Source: Rana temporaria (Eukaryota > Chordata > Amphibia > Anura > Ranidae). From it: a DNA stretch of 64,000 nt. How positions within the stretch are numbered: position 1 is the stretch's first letter; every line of letters starts with the position of its first letter. Location: positions 200,311,044-200,375,043 of the forward strand of contig NC_053494.1 of the NCBI RefSeq assembly GCF_905171775.1, written 5' to 3'. The position numbers and the translations under genes are program-made. Shown one piece after another: positions 22,553-33,712 of this stretch. The notes under the pieces were generated by a model. That model was not told the origin of the DNA. It saw only the letters and a list, made by a program, of their open reading frames with translations, and did no database searches.

Positions 22553-22968
22553 AGCCCTGTACACACGATTGGATATCTGATGGAATCTAATCCGATGGAT
22601 TTTCTAGTCGGATATCCGATGAAGCTGACTTTCATCGGTCTTGCTTACACACCATCAGTCAAAAATCCGACGTGCCAAAACGCGGTGACGTAAAACACTA
22701 CGAAGTTCTGAGAAAAATGAAGTCCAATGCTTCCGAGCATGCGTCGACTTGATTCTGAGCATGCACGGATTTTTGACCGATGGACTTCCACACAGACGAT
22801 CGTTTTTTTCTATCGTTTTTTTATCCATGGGAAAAATTTAAAACATGTTCTATTTTTTTTCACCAATGGAAAACAAACCGGTGGGGCCCACACACGATCG
22901 GTTTGTCCGATGAAAACAGTCCATCGGTCTGTTTTCATTGGACAAACCGATTGTGTGTACAGGGCTTT
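22553..22968. mobile_element. TIR element AAGCCCTGTACACAC
   Basis: AAGCCCTGTACACACGATTGG at the left is mirrored by CCGATTGTGTGTACAGGGCTT at the right. TA lies next to both ends, so the target may be TA or a longer palindromic site. It contains ATGCGTCGACTTGATTCTGAG, also seen at 6560 and 15220. Confidence 0.8.
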
Positions 22969-23431
22969 ACAGTGCGGTCTTGCTTATTAAAGATCCCTAT
23001 ATCCCCTTATTAAAGCTCTAGTTGCTTTGCCAGTGCCTGACGCTTCAGAAAGAATGTTGGGTTCAGAGGTCATCTCAAGTTTGACATTTGCTGCCTGTCA
23101 ACTGCTTGACCTTAGACCCCTTGCACACGGGCGTCATAATTTACCGATGTTTACTCAACAACTTGTGACACCCGTGTGCAAAGGGCCAAAAACCTTGCGT
23201 AAAGACCTGAGTAATGTTGAGTGTAGGCGAGTAAATGGGACATTTTCTATTTTTGTTTTACTGCTCTGTCAACGCTGTACAGTGGAACCTCGGATTGCGA
23301 GCACTGTATTTTTTAAAATCCTGACTTGGTTTGCGAGTGTTTGTGAGACAACACTCGCAAAAGGAGCAGGTTTAAAGCCACAGCGGTGTGTAGTACCGCG
23401 TTTGGCCTGAGGTGGGGGGGGCGCCGGAGCT

Positions 23432-23551
23432 GAGTGGAGTCGTTCGGAAATACTCTTAGCTAGATTCAGAGAGACTTGGGCTGGCGTATCAGAGTGGAGT
23501 CGTTCGGAAATACTCTTAGCTAGATTCAGAGAGACTTAGGCTGGCGTATCA
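23432..23551. repeat. 60-bp tandem duplication across an element junction
   Basis: Two 60-bp copies starting GAGTGGAGTCGTTCGG (23432 and 23492) differ by only one base. Each includes mariner-like sequence and the first bases of the inner MITE (GCTAGATTCAGAGAG). Confidence 0.95.
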
Positions 23552-24192
23552 GTAGATACGCCAGCCTAAGTCAGAATTTGCGTCTGCGCTAATTTAAGCG
23601 TATTCTGGTAACCAGATACGCTTAAATTAGGCTCAGATACGAGCGGCGTAAGTGTCTTACACCCTCGTATCCTAAAGTGTAATTTTTAGGCTGACCGCTA
23701 GATGGCGCTTCCATTGCGGTCGGCGTAGAATATGTAAATCAGTAGATACGCCTATTCACGAACGTACACCCGGCCGACGCAGTACAGATATGCCGTTTCC
23801 GTAACGCATTAGCAGGCCTAAAGTTATTCCATCAAATAGATGGAATAGTAATGTTAAGTATGGCCGCCGTTCCCGCGTCGAAATTCGAAAATTTTACATT
23901 GTTTGCGTAAGTCGTCCGTGAATAGGGATTTACGTCATTTACGTCCACGGCTAAATCAATAAACCAAAAAAACTTCAATCACGTCGGGTCAAGCCTAATT
24001 ATCATAAAACACGCCCCCTCAGCCTAATTTGAATTAGGCACCCTTACGCCCGCCCGCTTTAGGCTATGCCGCCGTAACTTAGCAGGCAAGTATATTGTGA
24101 ATCATGTACTTGCCTCGCTAACTTACGGCGGCGTAGCCTAAATGCCATAAGCTACGCCGCCGCAAGTATGCGCTCGCCATCCTGAATCTAGC
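23459..24192. mobile_element. CpG-rich MITE nested in the mariner-like element
   Basis: The left end GCTAGATTCAGAGAG is mirrored by CCTGAATCTAGC at 24181-24192. Family motifs (CGCCGTAACTTA, ACGTCGGGTCAAG) fill the body. Its left end is duplicated. Confidence 0.85.
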
Positions 24193-24649
24193 TATCTGTT
24201 CCCGAGCCTTTCCAAGGTTTTTCTGAGTTCAGCCGAGCTGTCCTTGGGCCTTTCTGATCGTTTCTGACTACCCCCACCTCTGGCTATCATGCGGTATTGC
24301 ATGCCATTGAAGTCAAGCATTCTTCTGGAACAGATTATGCTTGTAACCCAAGGTTCCACTGTATTACTGACCTTTACTCAGCTGCGTTCAATGTCCCATA
24401 GACAACAATGCATCTCATTTCAGATGAGTAAAAAAACTTGAAAATGGTCACTCAAAAAAGAGCAAAAGTTCAGTTAAATTATCCAATTATGTGAAAAGCA
24501 AATTCCTATTTTTCTCATCTGTACAAAATTGGATAATCAAATTGAATTTTCACTTTTTTTTTTATTTTTTTAGAGAGCCATATTAGTGCAATTGTGACAG
24601 AGAAAATTGAGTACTGTCCGTCATACTTTTTTTATTTGTACTAACATAT

Positions 24650-24768
24650 AATTTTTCAGGACGAGCTTTCGGGGTGTGTCCCCTTCTTCAAGGTCCAAGC
24701 AGAACCTTGAGGAAGGGGACATACCCCGAAAGCTCATCCTGAAAAATTATTATATGTTAGTGCAAATA
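24650..24768. repeat. hairpin with about 50-base arms
   Basis: AATTTTTCAGGACGAGCTTT at the left is inverted at 24730-24750, with GGGGTGTGTCCCCTTCTTCA facing TGAGGAAGGGGACATACCCC across a short loop. It resembles other decayed hairpin elements. No gene. Confidence 0.85.
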
Positions 24769-24789
24769 AAATTGGTATCATGGACAGTA

Positions 24790-25248
24790 CAGTGGAACCT
24801 CGGATTGCGAGTAACGTGGTTAACGAGCATTTCGCAATACGAGCACTGTATTTTTTTAAAACCTTACCTCGCAAAACGAGCAGGATTCAAGCCAAAGCGG
24901 TGTGCAATACCGCGTTTGGCCTGAGGTGGGGGGCGCTGGAGCCGAACGGCGCCAATCGGAGCCGTTTGGAAATGCTCAGAAAGTCTCCGAAATACTCCGT
25001 TCCCGAACCTTTCCGAGGTTTTCCGAGTTTAGCCGAGGTGTCTTTTAGGCCTTTCCGAGTGTCTCCGATGCTCTCCGTCACCCCCCACCTCTGGCCACAT
25101 GCGAAATTGCATGCCATTGAAGTCAATGCGGAACACATTGTTTTCGTTTTCATTGACTTCAATGGGGAAACTCGCTTTGATATGCAAGTACTTTGGATTA
25201 CGAGCATTCTCCTGGAACGAATTATGCTCGTTATCCGACGTTCCACTG
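24790..25248. mobile_element. mariner-like element, TA target
   Basis: It begins CAGTGGAACCTCGGATTGCG and ends CCGACGTTCCACTG, with TA on each side. At 459 bp it is too short for a transposase. It contains an internal dyad around TTGACTTCAATG. Confidence 0.88.
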
Positions 25249-26280
25249 TACTCAATTTTCTTTGTCACGATTGCACTAATATGGCTACAATCACCTCAAT
25301 TATTTATTTTTCCAGTAAGCATTCTCAGCTTCTTTAGTGAATCAGCCTCACTGTGGGATCAGGCCATTCAGAGACCAGTCATTTTAAAGCGGATGTGCGC
25401 TGGAAAAAAAATATTAAAAGCCAGCAGCTACAAATACTGCAGCTGCTGACTTTTAATATCGGCACACTTACCTGTCCTGGAGTCCAGTGCCGTCCGCAGC
25501 AGAGGACGAGCGATCTCTCGTCACTCTGCTGCCCCCCGCCATCCTCGGTGAGGGAACCAGGTTTTGTAATATATGTTGTAATATATGTGGATTTATGTGG
25601 AATGTTTATATATATAAAATTTAATATTATTGTGTTATAAATCCAAAATTGACCAGGCCAGATTTCAGTCCAGGATGTTACACATCAAAAGAAACTTGTC
25701 GATTGCCAATAGGCAAAGAGACAGGGTGAATCTATTTTACACATCAAACCATTACTCAGGCCACATGTAATCTAATTACTTATTAGAGGGAGCTTAGTAT
25801 GCAAGGATGCATACTAATTAGTGACTCCGGCTGGGGTCATTTAGCTGTCACTCTGAAAGACAGGATGTAGATCAAAGACGGCCAATCAAATTGCTCAGCT
25901 ATTCAGTGGATAGAGAATATAATCTGAGGGTTCAGTCTTGTCACTCAGAGAATATTTTCCCCTATGTATTCTCTGTATGAATATATATTGGTCTGGAAGT
26001 GATCAGAATATATAATCTCTAAAATGAGACTTTGAATTACTCTGTTGGATTTTGTATCATCTGTGAAATTTGGACTTTGTTTGTTATTGGAAGTTAATTA
26101 AAAATGTGTTCTATGGAGAGCCTGTGTGTTGCTGCGGAACAACCTAATTTATAGTCATCATTTTAATAACACCTAAATATCAATTATCTAATCGGACTGG
26201 ACACTATACCTTTATTATATCACTACATTGTTTGTTCTGTATGGGAAGATCCACCAAATGCACTTTATTATATCATTAGA
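25249..26280. other. intron stretch before the CR1 fragment
   Basis: It includes a near-palindromic AAAAGCCAGCAGCTAC / GCAGCTGCTGACTTTTAA dyad near 25415-25455. The rest shows no gene or clear element; some of it may be 5' sequence of the LINE that follows. Confidence 0.4.
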
Positions 26281-26937
26281 ACACTAGGATATCGGAGAAC
26301 TGGAGAAAGTGCAGAGAAGGGCAACCAAACTGATAAGAGGCATGGAGGAGCTCAGCTATGAGGAAAGATTAGAGGAACTGAATTTATTCTCTCTTGAGAA
26401 GAGGAGAATAAGGGGGGATATGATCAACATGTACAAATATATAAGGGGTCCATACAGTGAACTTGGTGTTGAGTTATTCACTTTACGGTCAACACTGAGG
26501 ACAAGGGGGCACTCTTTACGTCTAGAGGAAAAGAGATTTCACCTCCAAATACGGAAAGTTTTTTTCACAGTAAGAGCTGTGAAAATGTGGAACAGACTCC
26601 CTCCAGAGGTGGTTCTGGCCAGCTCAGTAGATTGCTTTAAGAAAGGCCTGGATACTTTCCTAAATGTACATAAAATAACTGAGTACTAAGATTTGTAGGT
26701 AAAGTTGATCCAGGGTAAATCCGATTGCCTCTCGGGGGATCAGGAAGGAATTTTTTCCCCTGCTGTAGCAAATTGGATCTCATGCTCTGCTGGGGTTTTT
26801 TGCCTTCCTCTGGATGAACTTTGGGTATGGAGTTGGGTGTATGGGATTGTACTGTGTTTTTTATTTTGTTTGTTTATTTTTTGGGGTTGAACTGGATGGA
26901 CTTGTGTCTTTTTTCAACCTGACTAACTATGTAACTA
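26281..26937 (+). mobile_element. CR1-like LINE, 5'-truncated, with preserved C-terminal reading frame
   Basis: From 26309 to 26689 there is an open frame with RRATKLIRGME, ELNLFSLEKRRIRGDMI, RKVFFTVRAVKMWNRLPPEV and SSVDCFKKGLDTFL, the usual C-terminal end of CR1-type LINE polyproteins. The 3' part, ending AACTGGATGGACTTGTGTC and CTAACTATGTAAC, is a typical CR1-type tail. It lies opposite to the gene's direction. The catalytic RT region is absent. Confidence 0.85.
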
Positions 26938-27260
26938 CACCAGGAAGTGAATCGCTCCGGCTTCACTGCCCGGTTCCCTATGGCACATGCGCGAGTTGTG
27001 ATGCGCCGTGCTGACTGACTCCCGCTGTGTTCTGGGAGCCGAGTGTTTTCCAGAACACAACGGGGGGGGGGACGGGAGGTGACATCCTGCCCGCAGTCTA
27101 CCCGCAGACTGTGTGGCCGGAAGTGGGTGCAAATACCTGGCTTTAGACAGGTATCTGCACCCCCCTCCCCCTGAAAGGTGTCAAATGTGACACCGGAGGG
27201 GGGGAGGGTTCCGATTTGCGGGAGTGGAGGTAGAGGGTGGAGCTCCGCTTTAATACTACA
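26938..27260. repeat. TTAA-family remnant
   Basis: It ends GGAGCTCCGCTTTAA at about 27254 and contains CCGGAAGTGGGTGCAAATACC and the TGTCAAATGTGACACCGG block also seen near 31980-32040. The left end is lost at the LINE junction. Confidence 0.55.
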
Positions 27261-27370
27261 GGGGATCCCGACCCTCTGATTACCTCTGGGATCTCTTGGA
27301 GAAGCCATTTTTTTCACTAAATAACATTTTAAATTTTTCCTAGATAAAAAAAAAAATACTAAATACTTAC

Positions 27371-27565
27371 TCTATAGAGCTTGTAGAAGGTCTCATTGAT
27401 GAAGATGAGGGAGATGAGGAAGGCGAAGATCTCCTGGGTGAAGGGTGAGATGTAACGCACCAAGAAGCTCCCCTCTGCGGCCACCATAACCAGGACAAAC
27501 AGCACCAGCCAGAAGCCGATCCAGACCCTTCCGGTCAGGTACTCGATGTCCTGCGCCTGGCAGAA
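27371..27565 (-). CDS. SLC4A3: SLC4A3 exon, transmembrane segments 4-5
   Basis: This exon is 195 bp (65 codons), phase 0 at both ends. The acceptor is CTCTCTGCCAG and the donor GTAAGT. It encodes FCQAQDIEYLTGRVWIGFW, EGSFLVRYISPFTQEIF, then AFLISLIFINETFYKLYR. The Lys in ETFYK aligns with the AE1 stilbene-binding Lys. A second AG nine bases further in was rejected because it would drop the conserved FCQ codons. IFINETF has Asn where family members usually have Tyr. Confidence 0.97.
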
Positions 27566-27858
27566 CTGGCAGAGAGAGTGTACAGGTTATACATCTAAAT
27601 GGAGGCCTGGGGTTTACCCAACTGCTAAGATCATACAACATGTATAAAAATAATTCTAACACCGGTATTGTTTTTTTTTACTTGGGACTCCAGATGGGTA
27701 ACTGGTTTGGAGGCCTGTTTGGAGGTTTTGAATAATATTAATTCTACTATCTATGCCCCTTCCTAACCATTGACACCACTAAGCTAATTCACTCCCTGGT
27801 CATCTCTTACCTTGATTACAGCAACTCCCTCCTCATTGGATTACCTTTATATAGCTAT

Positions 27859-27980
27859 ATAGTAACTTACGGCGCGCATTCTTTGAGGATACAAAAAAAA
27901 GTAAGTTACGGCGGCGTAGTGTATCAGAGATACGCTACGCCCGACGGAAATATGCGCCAGGGTACGTGGATCTGGCCCAT
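27859..27980. mobile_element. fragment of a CpG-rich MITE
   Basis: Only the right end is left: AAGTTACGGCGGCGTAGTG and onward to GGATCTGGCCC near 27977. Confidence 0.7.
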
Positions 27981-28217
27981 TGTTTTCAGAAGTGCTTTAT
28001 GAAGAAATGTGTTGTCTACAACCTTATTTCAGCTTGATATTGATGATATGGAGAAGTCTTGAATAAACATATTTTTACTGTCAAGGTCACCAAACTTTTG
28101 GACCTTCTCTCATATTCTAGCTCTTCTTTCAGTCTGCTTTCCAGAATGGTCTGACAAGGCTCCCATCTTGAGATTCTAAAAAAAATGGCTTTACTTGTGG
28201 AGTATGTTTATTCACAC
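27981..28217. other. intron stretch, no feature seen
   Basis: No repeat ends or gene recognised between the MITE fragment and the next exon. Confidence 0.5.
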
Positions 28218-28366
28218 CTTAAAAAACGCCTCTTCAAACACAAGAAGTGGGCCAGAAAATCCAATGATGAGCAGCGGCTGAGCGGCGAGGAGAGAGAAAA
28301 GTACACCCAGCACCGAGGTACAGACTATAAGCTCCGACACCCCCATCAGTCCTTGTGTCTTCTCCC
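28218..28366 (-). CDS. SLC4A3: SLC4A3 exon, transmembrane segments 2-3
   Basis: This exon is 149 bp: two bases complete a Gly codon and 49 codons follow. The acceptor is GCCATTCTCAG and the donor GTGTGA. It encodes GEKTQGLMGVSELIVCTS, VLGVLFSLLAAQPLLIIGFS and GPLLVFEEAFFK. The exon size matches the equivalent AE1 exon as I recall it. GLMGVSELIV is AE3-like. Confidence 0.97.
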
Positions 28367-28683
28367 CTGAGAATGGCAAGAAAGAATATGTTGTCACCGG
28401 CCTTTTCCAGGTAAAAGTCAATTTGGAGAAATAACTACAATGATAAAGATAACTATTCCCCCAGTGATCTGCTTGTGATGTAAGAAGCTGTTTCTTTCTA
28501 TACAAAGATATGGAGGCTATAATGTTGGCCACCATAGTACAATTGAAACAAAAAGGCCGAACGTAGAGCTAAATCCAATCACTCAAAAATTCATAAATGC
28601 TTTAACATGTTACAGTTGAAATTCCAGGTACAACGGTATTTACGTAGTTGTGTTGATCCAGCTTGGACCAATGTAAATAAGTA
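28367..28683. other. intron stretch, no feature seen
   Basis: AT-rich, no paired repeats or coding similarity recognised. Confidence 0.5.
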
Positions 28684-29125
28684 CCGTATTTATCGGGGTA
28701 TTGCGCACTCCGGCGTATAGCGTGCACCCCTAATGTTGACCCGAAATTCCTGTAAAAAAAAAAACATTTTATTACTTACAGTTTTGGTGTATTGCCCGGC
28801 GTCTATCGGCGGCCTTGTCTGGTCCGGCGTCCGTCCGCTGCCTCGGTGGTGTCCTCCCGGCTTCTCCCGCGCTGTCTCCGAGTCGAATCCCCGCTTCCCG
28901 CGCTCAGTTTGAAGCCTCCGCCGACATATACCGAGCGCAGTACACTCGGGCACGTTCGGCCACGCTCGGCTTCTCACGCATAAACGTCACAGAGCGTGAC
29001 CACGAGCAAAGCCGAGCCTGGCCGAATGCACCCGAGTGTACTGCGCTCGGTATATGTCGGCGGAGGCTTCAAACTGAGCGCGGGAAAAGGGGAAAAAAGT
29101 GCACGGTATACGCCGATAAATATGG
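28684..29125. mobile_element. TA-flanked element with CCGTATTTATCGG ends and inner hairpin
   Basis: CCGTATTTATCGG at the left is mirrored by CGATAAATATGG at the right, with TA on both sides. Inside, 28904-29074 is a long hairpin whose arms contain GAAGCCTCCGCCGACATATA and its inverse. Same architecture as 32392-33222. Confidence 0.8.
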
Positions 29126-29212
29126 TATGTTCCATACCTGTGGGATCCCTCCAGAAGCTGGAAATCACTGTAATAGGCACCACCACTACAGTGATCTTCA
29201 CTAGCTTCTGGC

Positions 29213-30290
29213 TCCCGTCCTGAGTAGGAATATGTAGCGCTAATAGGAAACACTTATAAAAAGTACACAAGTGAAAACCATACATCAATGTGATTAAATC
29301 ACAGTGGCCTGTGGATGAGTGTCCATTAAAATGAAAACAACACAAACAAAAGTCCATCAATAGGAGGTATATGGCCACATCCTCATCATAAGAAGGACAT
29401 TCTGCACGGTAAAACAGGAGTAGATGGAATACTCTTACCGGATAGCGTGGATCTACTTGTCAGCGACAACAGATCGTAAACGCATGGAAGGACTCCACTT
29501 GTTTCAAAGCGACAATCGGTGGTGTAAACAGTGGTATTCACTGAAGGAAGGTGAGCACAATCGTGGAGTATGAAAAACTTTATATCCAAGCAGGTCATGC
29601 AGGAGAAAGAAAAAAACAATGCTCCGGATGGTGCAGGTAAAAGAGGGTAGGTTTTATTACAATAAAACCTACCCTCTTTTACCTGCACCATCCGGAGCAT
29701 TGTTTTTTTCTTTCTCCTGCATGACCTGCTTGGATATAAAGTTTTTCATACTCCACGATACTCCACAAGTTGACCTTCTGTTTCTGTCTGCGAATCTGAG
29801 TCGGAGCAAGTACACCCATGGTGAGGTTCCAGTCCAGGCTTATAGCCATCCATCGGGATATCCTGTGTGGAGTCTACTATTGGGCCATCGTCCAGCCGAG
29901 CAGATTCGTGTGGAGTCCTTCCATGCGTTTACGATCTGTTGTCGCTGACAAGCAGATCCACGCTATCCGGTAAGAGTATTCCATCTACTCCTGTTTTACC
30001 GTGCAGAATGTCCTTCTTATGATGAGGATGTGGCCATATACCTCCTATTGATGGACTTTTGTTTGTGTTGTTTTCATTTTAATGGACACTCATCCACAGG
30101 CCACTGTGATTTAATCACATTGATGTATGGTTTTCACTTGTGTACTTTTTATAAGTGTTTCCTATTAGCGCTACATATTTTTTCACCGTTTCTATCCAAT
30201 TTTTGTCACATTGCTTGTGTAGCTGCTCACCTTATATATTTCCAGATTAGCGCAGTTTTCCCCCTTTTTACATTTTCCCGTCCTGAGTAG
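29213..30290. mobile_element. 1.05-kb inverted repeat flanked by a 15-bp direct repeat
   Basis: TCCCGTCCTGAGTAG occurs at 29213-29227 and again at 30276-30290. Between them, two arms (about 29228-29656 and 29660-30178) are nearly perfect inverted copies centred near 29657, with an extra segment of about 100 bases in the right arm (29765-29910). The flanking sequence joins into a repeat also present near 6950-7000, which supports an insertion at this point. A 15-bp duplication suggests LINE-type integration rather than a cut-and-paste transposon. Confidence 0.85.
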
Positions 30291-30316
30291 CTGCCCTGCT
30301 GCATTGTAAACACAGG

Positions 30317-31073
30317 AGCTGGTCAGAGACAACAGACGTGCTACAGGAGATGGTCAAGGACAACAGACATGATACTGGAGATGGCCAGAGACAACAGACA
30401 TGCTACAGGAGATGGTTGGAGACAACACACATGCTATAGGAGATGGTCAGAGACAACAGACATGCTACAGGAGATGGTCAAAGACAACAGACATGCTACT
30501 GGAGATGGCCAGAGACAACAGACATGCTACAGGAGATGATCGGAGACAACAGACGTGCTACAGGAGATGGTCAAAGACAACAGACATGCTACTGCAGATG
30601 GCCAGAGACAGCAGACATGCTACAGGAGATGGTCAAAGACAACAGACATGCTATAGGAGATGGTCAGAGACAACAGCCATGCTACAGGAGATGGTCAGAG
30701 ACAACAGACATGCTATAGGAGATGGTAAGAGATAACAGACATGCTACAAAAGATGGTCAGAGACAACAGACATGATACAGGAGTTGGTTGGAGACAACAG
30801 ACATGCTATAGGAGATGGTCGGAGACAACAGACATACTACAGGAAATGGCCAGAGACAACAGACATGCTACGGGAGATTGTCAGAGACAATAAACATGCT
30901 ACAGGAGATTATCAAAGACAACAGACATGCTACAGGAGATGGTTAAAGACAACAGACCGACAATGGGAGATGAACAAAGACAAAAGACCTGCTATAGGAG
31001 ATGATCAGAGACTTCAGAAATGCTACAGGAGATGGCCAGAGACTATAAACTTGCTATAGGAGTTGTTGGAGTC
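30317..31073. repeat. 31-bp minisatellite, about 24 copies
   Basis: The unit contains GAGACAACAGACATGCTACA followed by GGAGATGGTCA. Copies drift toward the right edge. The reading frames here are repeat artefacts. Confidence 0.95.
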
Positions 31074-31473
31074 CAGGTGGAAATTGTAAAACCTAACTGG
31101 ATGGTTTAGTTTGCTAAAGAATTGTGTTATACATCTAAATTATATATAAATATACAGTATCTCACAAATGTGAATACACCCCTCACATTATTGTAAATAT
31201 TTTATTATATCTGCCAACTCAAGAGCCTTCATGGCAGGAACATTTGTAGTTTTTTTTTTATTGAAAATATTAAAAAGGACTTTTAAATTACATTACCATA
31301 TTAAAGCTTGTATGAAATACTGGTGATTGGGTTTACATATACTTTAACAGGACACAGACATTATTGAAACCCGTACAGAGGTTCTAATTCTTTCTCCTCC
31401 CCCATAATAAAAACTAGGAAAAATCAAAAAAAAGAAAGTGTGTTTAGATCTGTGTTACGTCTCTTATAGATAC
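31074..31473. other. intron stretch, no feature seen
   Basis: AT-rich. No element ends or coding similarity recognised. Confidence 0.5.
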
Positions 31474-31707
31474 CTAGAAGACCTCCAAAGGTAATGGCTG
31501 GAGACAGAGCGGCAAAGTAGATAAAGAGAGAGGCTGCCAGACATTGGCTATTGAGACCGTCCTTGATGTCGCTCCAGTACTTCACATACCGCCGGCGAAT
31601 ATCATGCACCAAACCGCCAAACAAAAACCCTGAGCGTTCCAGGGGGTCTAATTCACTTTCCTGATCATCATCATCATCCTCTGGCTTCGATACATCCCTC
31701 TCTATGT
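31474..31707 (-). CDS. SLC4A3: SLC4A3 exon, acidic linker and transmembrane segment 1
   Basis: This exon is 234 bp: two bases complete an Asp codon, 77 codons follow, and one base starts a Gly codon. The acceptor is CTTTTTTCCAG and the donor GTATCT. It begins IERDVSKPE followed by five Asp, then QESELDPLERSG, FGGLVHDIRRRY, and the first membrane segment LFIYFAALSPAITFGGLL. The acidic run precedes the conserved DPLxRxG linker between the cytoplasmic and membrane domains. Confidence 0.97.
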
Positions 31708-32391
31708 CTGGAAAAAAGACAACACCTTAAAAAAAAGTGTTTGAAAGAACTATGGTTAATGCAATGTAAATTTGGTGTCATGTGTAACACAGACAGGTCT
31801 TTCAGAAATCTTGCAAAATGTAACAGTATATTGGAATAGCTGTGTAGCATGTGTAATCACAGGAGCACTTTTGAAGCACAGCGGAGAATGTGTTTGACTG
31901 CCAAACTGAACTCCAGGCAACTTAAAGCAGAGTTCTATCCAAAAATGGAACTTCTGCTTTTCGGAATCCCCCCCCCCCCGCGGTATCACATTTGGCACCT
32001 TTCAGGGGGGAGGGGGGAGAAGATACCTGTATAATGCAGGTATTTGCACCCACCTCCAGGCATAGATAGCTGCAGTATCCATGGATATCTATGCCATATC
32101 CGGCCCCTCCTCCGCCCCCCTGCTGTCTTCTGGGAGAAGTCAATGGGTGGCCCGCATGGATCCGCCTGAAACACGCACAGGTGGATCCAAGTGGGCCGAT
32201 TGTGTGAAAGGGGTCTTACAAGCTAGGACAGGACAAATATTCCCCAATTGACCCCTTTCTGGAAAGAAGACATTCCAAGGTATTTAGTAAGAGGCATGGT
32301 GAGTTTTTTTAAGTTGTTTTGAAATTTCCTCCCACAATTCTTTGCAAAATTAAGATTTTTTTTTTCTCAAAATTTGCATATTAACAGGTTA
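31708..32391. other. intron with a TTAA-family remnant
   Basis: From 31922 (TTAAAGCAGAGTTC) to about 32140 the sequence matches the repeat at 20660-20800, including TAGATAGCTGCAGTATCCA. No gene seen. Confidence 0.5.
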
Positions 32392-33222
32392 CCGTATTTT
32401 CCGGCGTATAAGACGACTTTTTAACCCCTTAAAATCTTCTTAAAAGTCGGGGGTTGTCTTATATGCCAGTAACCTAACATCCCTTACCTTATCCTAAGAC
32501 ATGCAGAATCGCGGCCATCCATTTTTCAAAGCCGCGCCTCCTACTTCTTCTGTTCCGTGATAGGCGGAACACTCAGCTTCCCAGGAGACACTGTGTTTAG
32601 TGTCCGCCTATCACGGAGGCCCTCTTGTCCTCGGACGAGAGGGCCTCCGTGATAGGCGAACACTGAACACAGTGCCTCCTGGAAAGCTGAGTGTTCCATC
32701 TATCACGGAACAGAAGAAGTAGGAGGCGCGGCTTTTGAAAAATGGATGGCCGCGATTCTGCATGTCTTAGGATAAGGTAAGGGATCGTCAAGACACAGTC
32801 AGGCATGTCATAAGGGAACAGCGAATCTGGCATGTAATGGGGCACCGTGAGTCTGGCATGTAATGGGGCACAGTGAGGCATGTAATGGGGCACAGTGAGT
32901 GTGGCATGTAATGGGGCACAGTGAGTCTGGCATGTAATGGGGCACAGTGAGTCTGGCATGTAATGGGGCACAGTGAGTCTGGCATGTAATGGGGCACAGT
33001 AATTCTGGCATGTAATGGGGCACAGTGAGTCTGGCATGTAATGGGGCACATTGAGGCATGTAGTGGCACAGTCTGGCATGTAATTGTGGCACCGTGAGGC
33101 GAGGCATGACTAGTAGGAAGGGGGTAGTCTTATACGGCGAGTATATCCCAAAACCAACATTTTAGCTGGAAAATTGGGGGTTGTCATATACGCCCAGTCG
33201 TCTTATACGCCGGCAAATACGG
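32392..33222. mobile_element. TA-flanked element with CCGTATTTTCCGGCG ends, hairpin and minisatellite
   Basis: CCGTATTTTCCGGCGTATAA at the left and TTATACGCCGGCAAATACGG at the right are inverse, with TA on both sides. 32484-32777 is a long hairpin (arms include CTTATCCTAAGACATGCAGA and its inverse). 32790-33105 is a 26-bp tandem array. Non-autonomous. Confidence 0.85.
32790..33105. repeat. 26-bp minisatellite, about 12 copies
   Basis: The unit is GTGAGTCTGGCATGTAATGG plus GGCACA. The Cys/His/Pro-rich reading frames on the minus strand come from this array. Confidence 0.95.
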
Positions 33223-33712
33223 TATTTCTCTCATATGGCATAGGCATACTTGCAATTACACACCAAAATACAATCTGCTACTCATCCTGAGTATGGTGAT
33301 ACCACATGTGTGAGACTTTTACACAACCTGGCCACATAGAGGCCCAACATGCAGGGAGCACCATCAGGTGTTCTAGGGACATAAATTACACATCTAATTT
33401 CTTGACTACCTATCACACTTTTGAAGGTCCTGCACCAGGACCGGATTCTGTTTGATTTTTATTCTTGCACCCTATTTTGGTGTATTGATGGTGTATTGTT
33501 TCCTGTTTTTCTTTTATTTTCTATGGTCTGTAAGATCTGCTGTTGTTAAACGATGATAAAAGATTTCATAATAAAGAATGCAAAAAATCTGACAACAAAA
33601 ATTCTCTATAATGGATACAGACAGTATTACAAACCTTAAAACCTGATAGCAGTTCTAACATTTTCCTACATTTAGCTAAAATAAAAACATGGCCGGGACG
33701 GGGCTTTAATAT
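33223..33712. other. intron stretch, no feature seen
   Basis: AT-rich. No paired ends or coding similarity recognised. Confidence 0.5.

Larger units (their letters stand above)
23280..24361. mobile_element. mariner-like element with TA target, split by a MITE
   Basis: The left end CAGTGGAACCTCGGATTGCG and the right end CCAAGGTTCCACTG are inverse and flanked by TA. The interior matches the intact copy at 24790-25248, with a CpG-rich MITE from about 23459 to 24192 in its middle. Confidence 0.85.

Noticed and set aside
26309..26689. A 127-codon open frame as a possible host gene
   Set aside because: It matches the C-terminal end of CR1-type LINE proteins and is followed by the LINE tail.
30317..31073. 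Could the regular 31-bp array be a CRISPR?
   Set aside because: It has no unique spacers: the whole unit repeats, and the host is a vertebrate.
32597..33107. Cys/His/Pro-rich reading frames of up to 160 codons
   Set aside because: Translation of the 26-bp array and the hairpin arm of a non-autonomous element.
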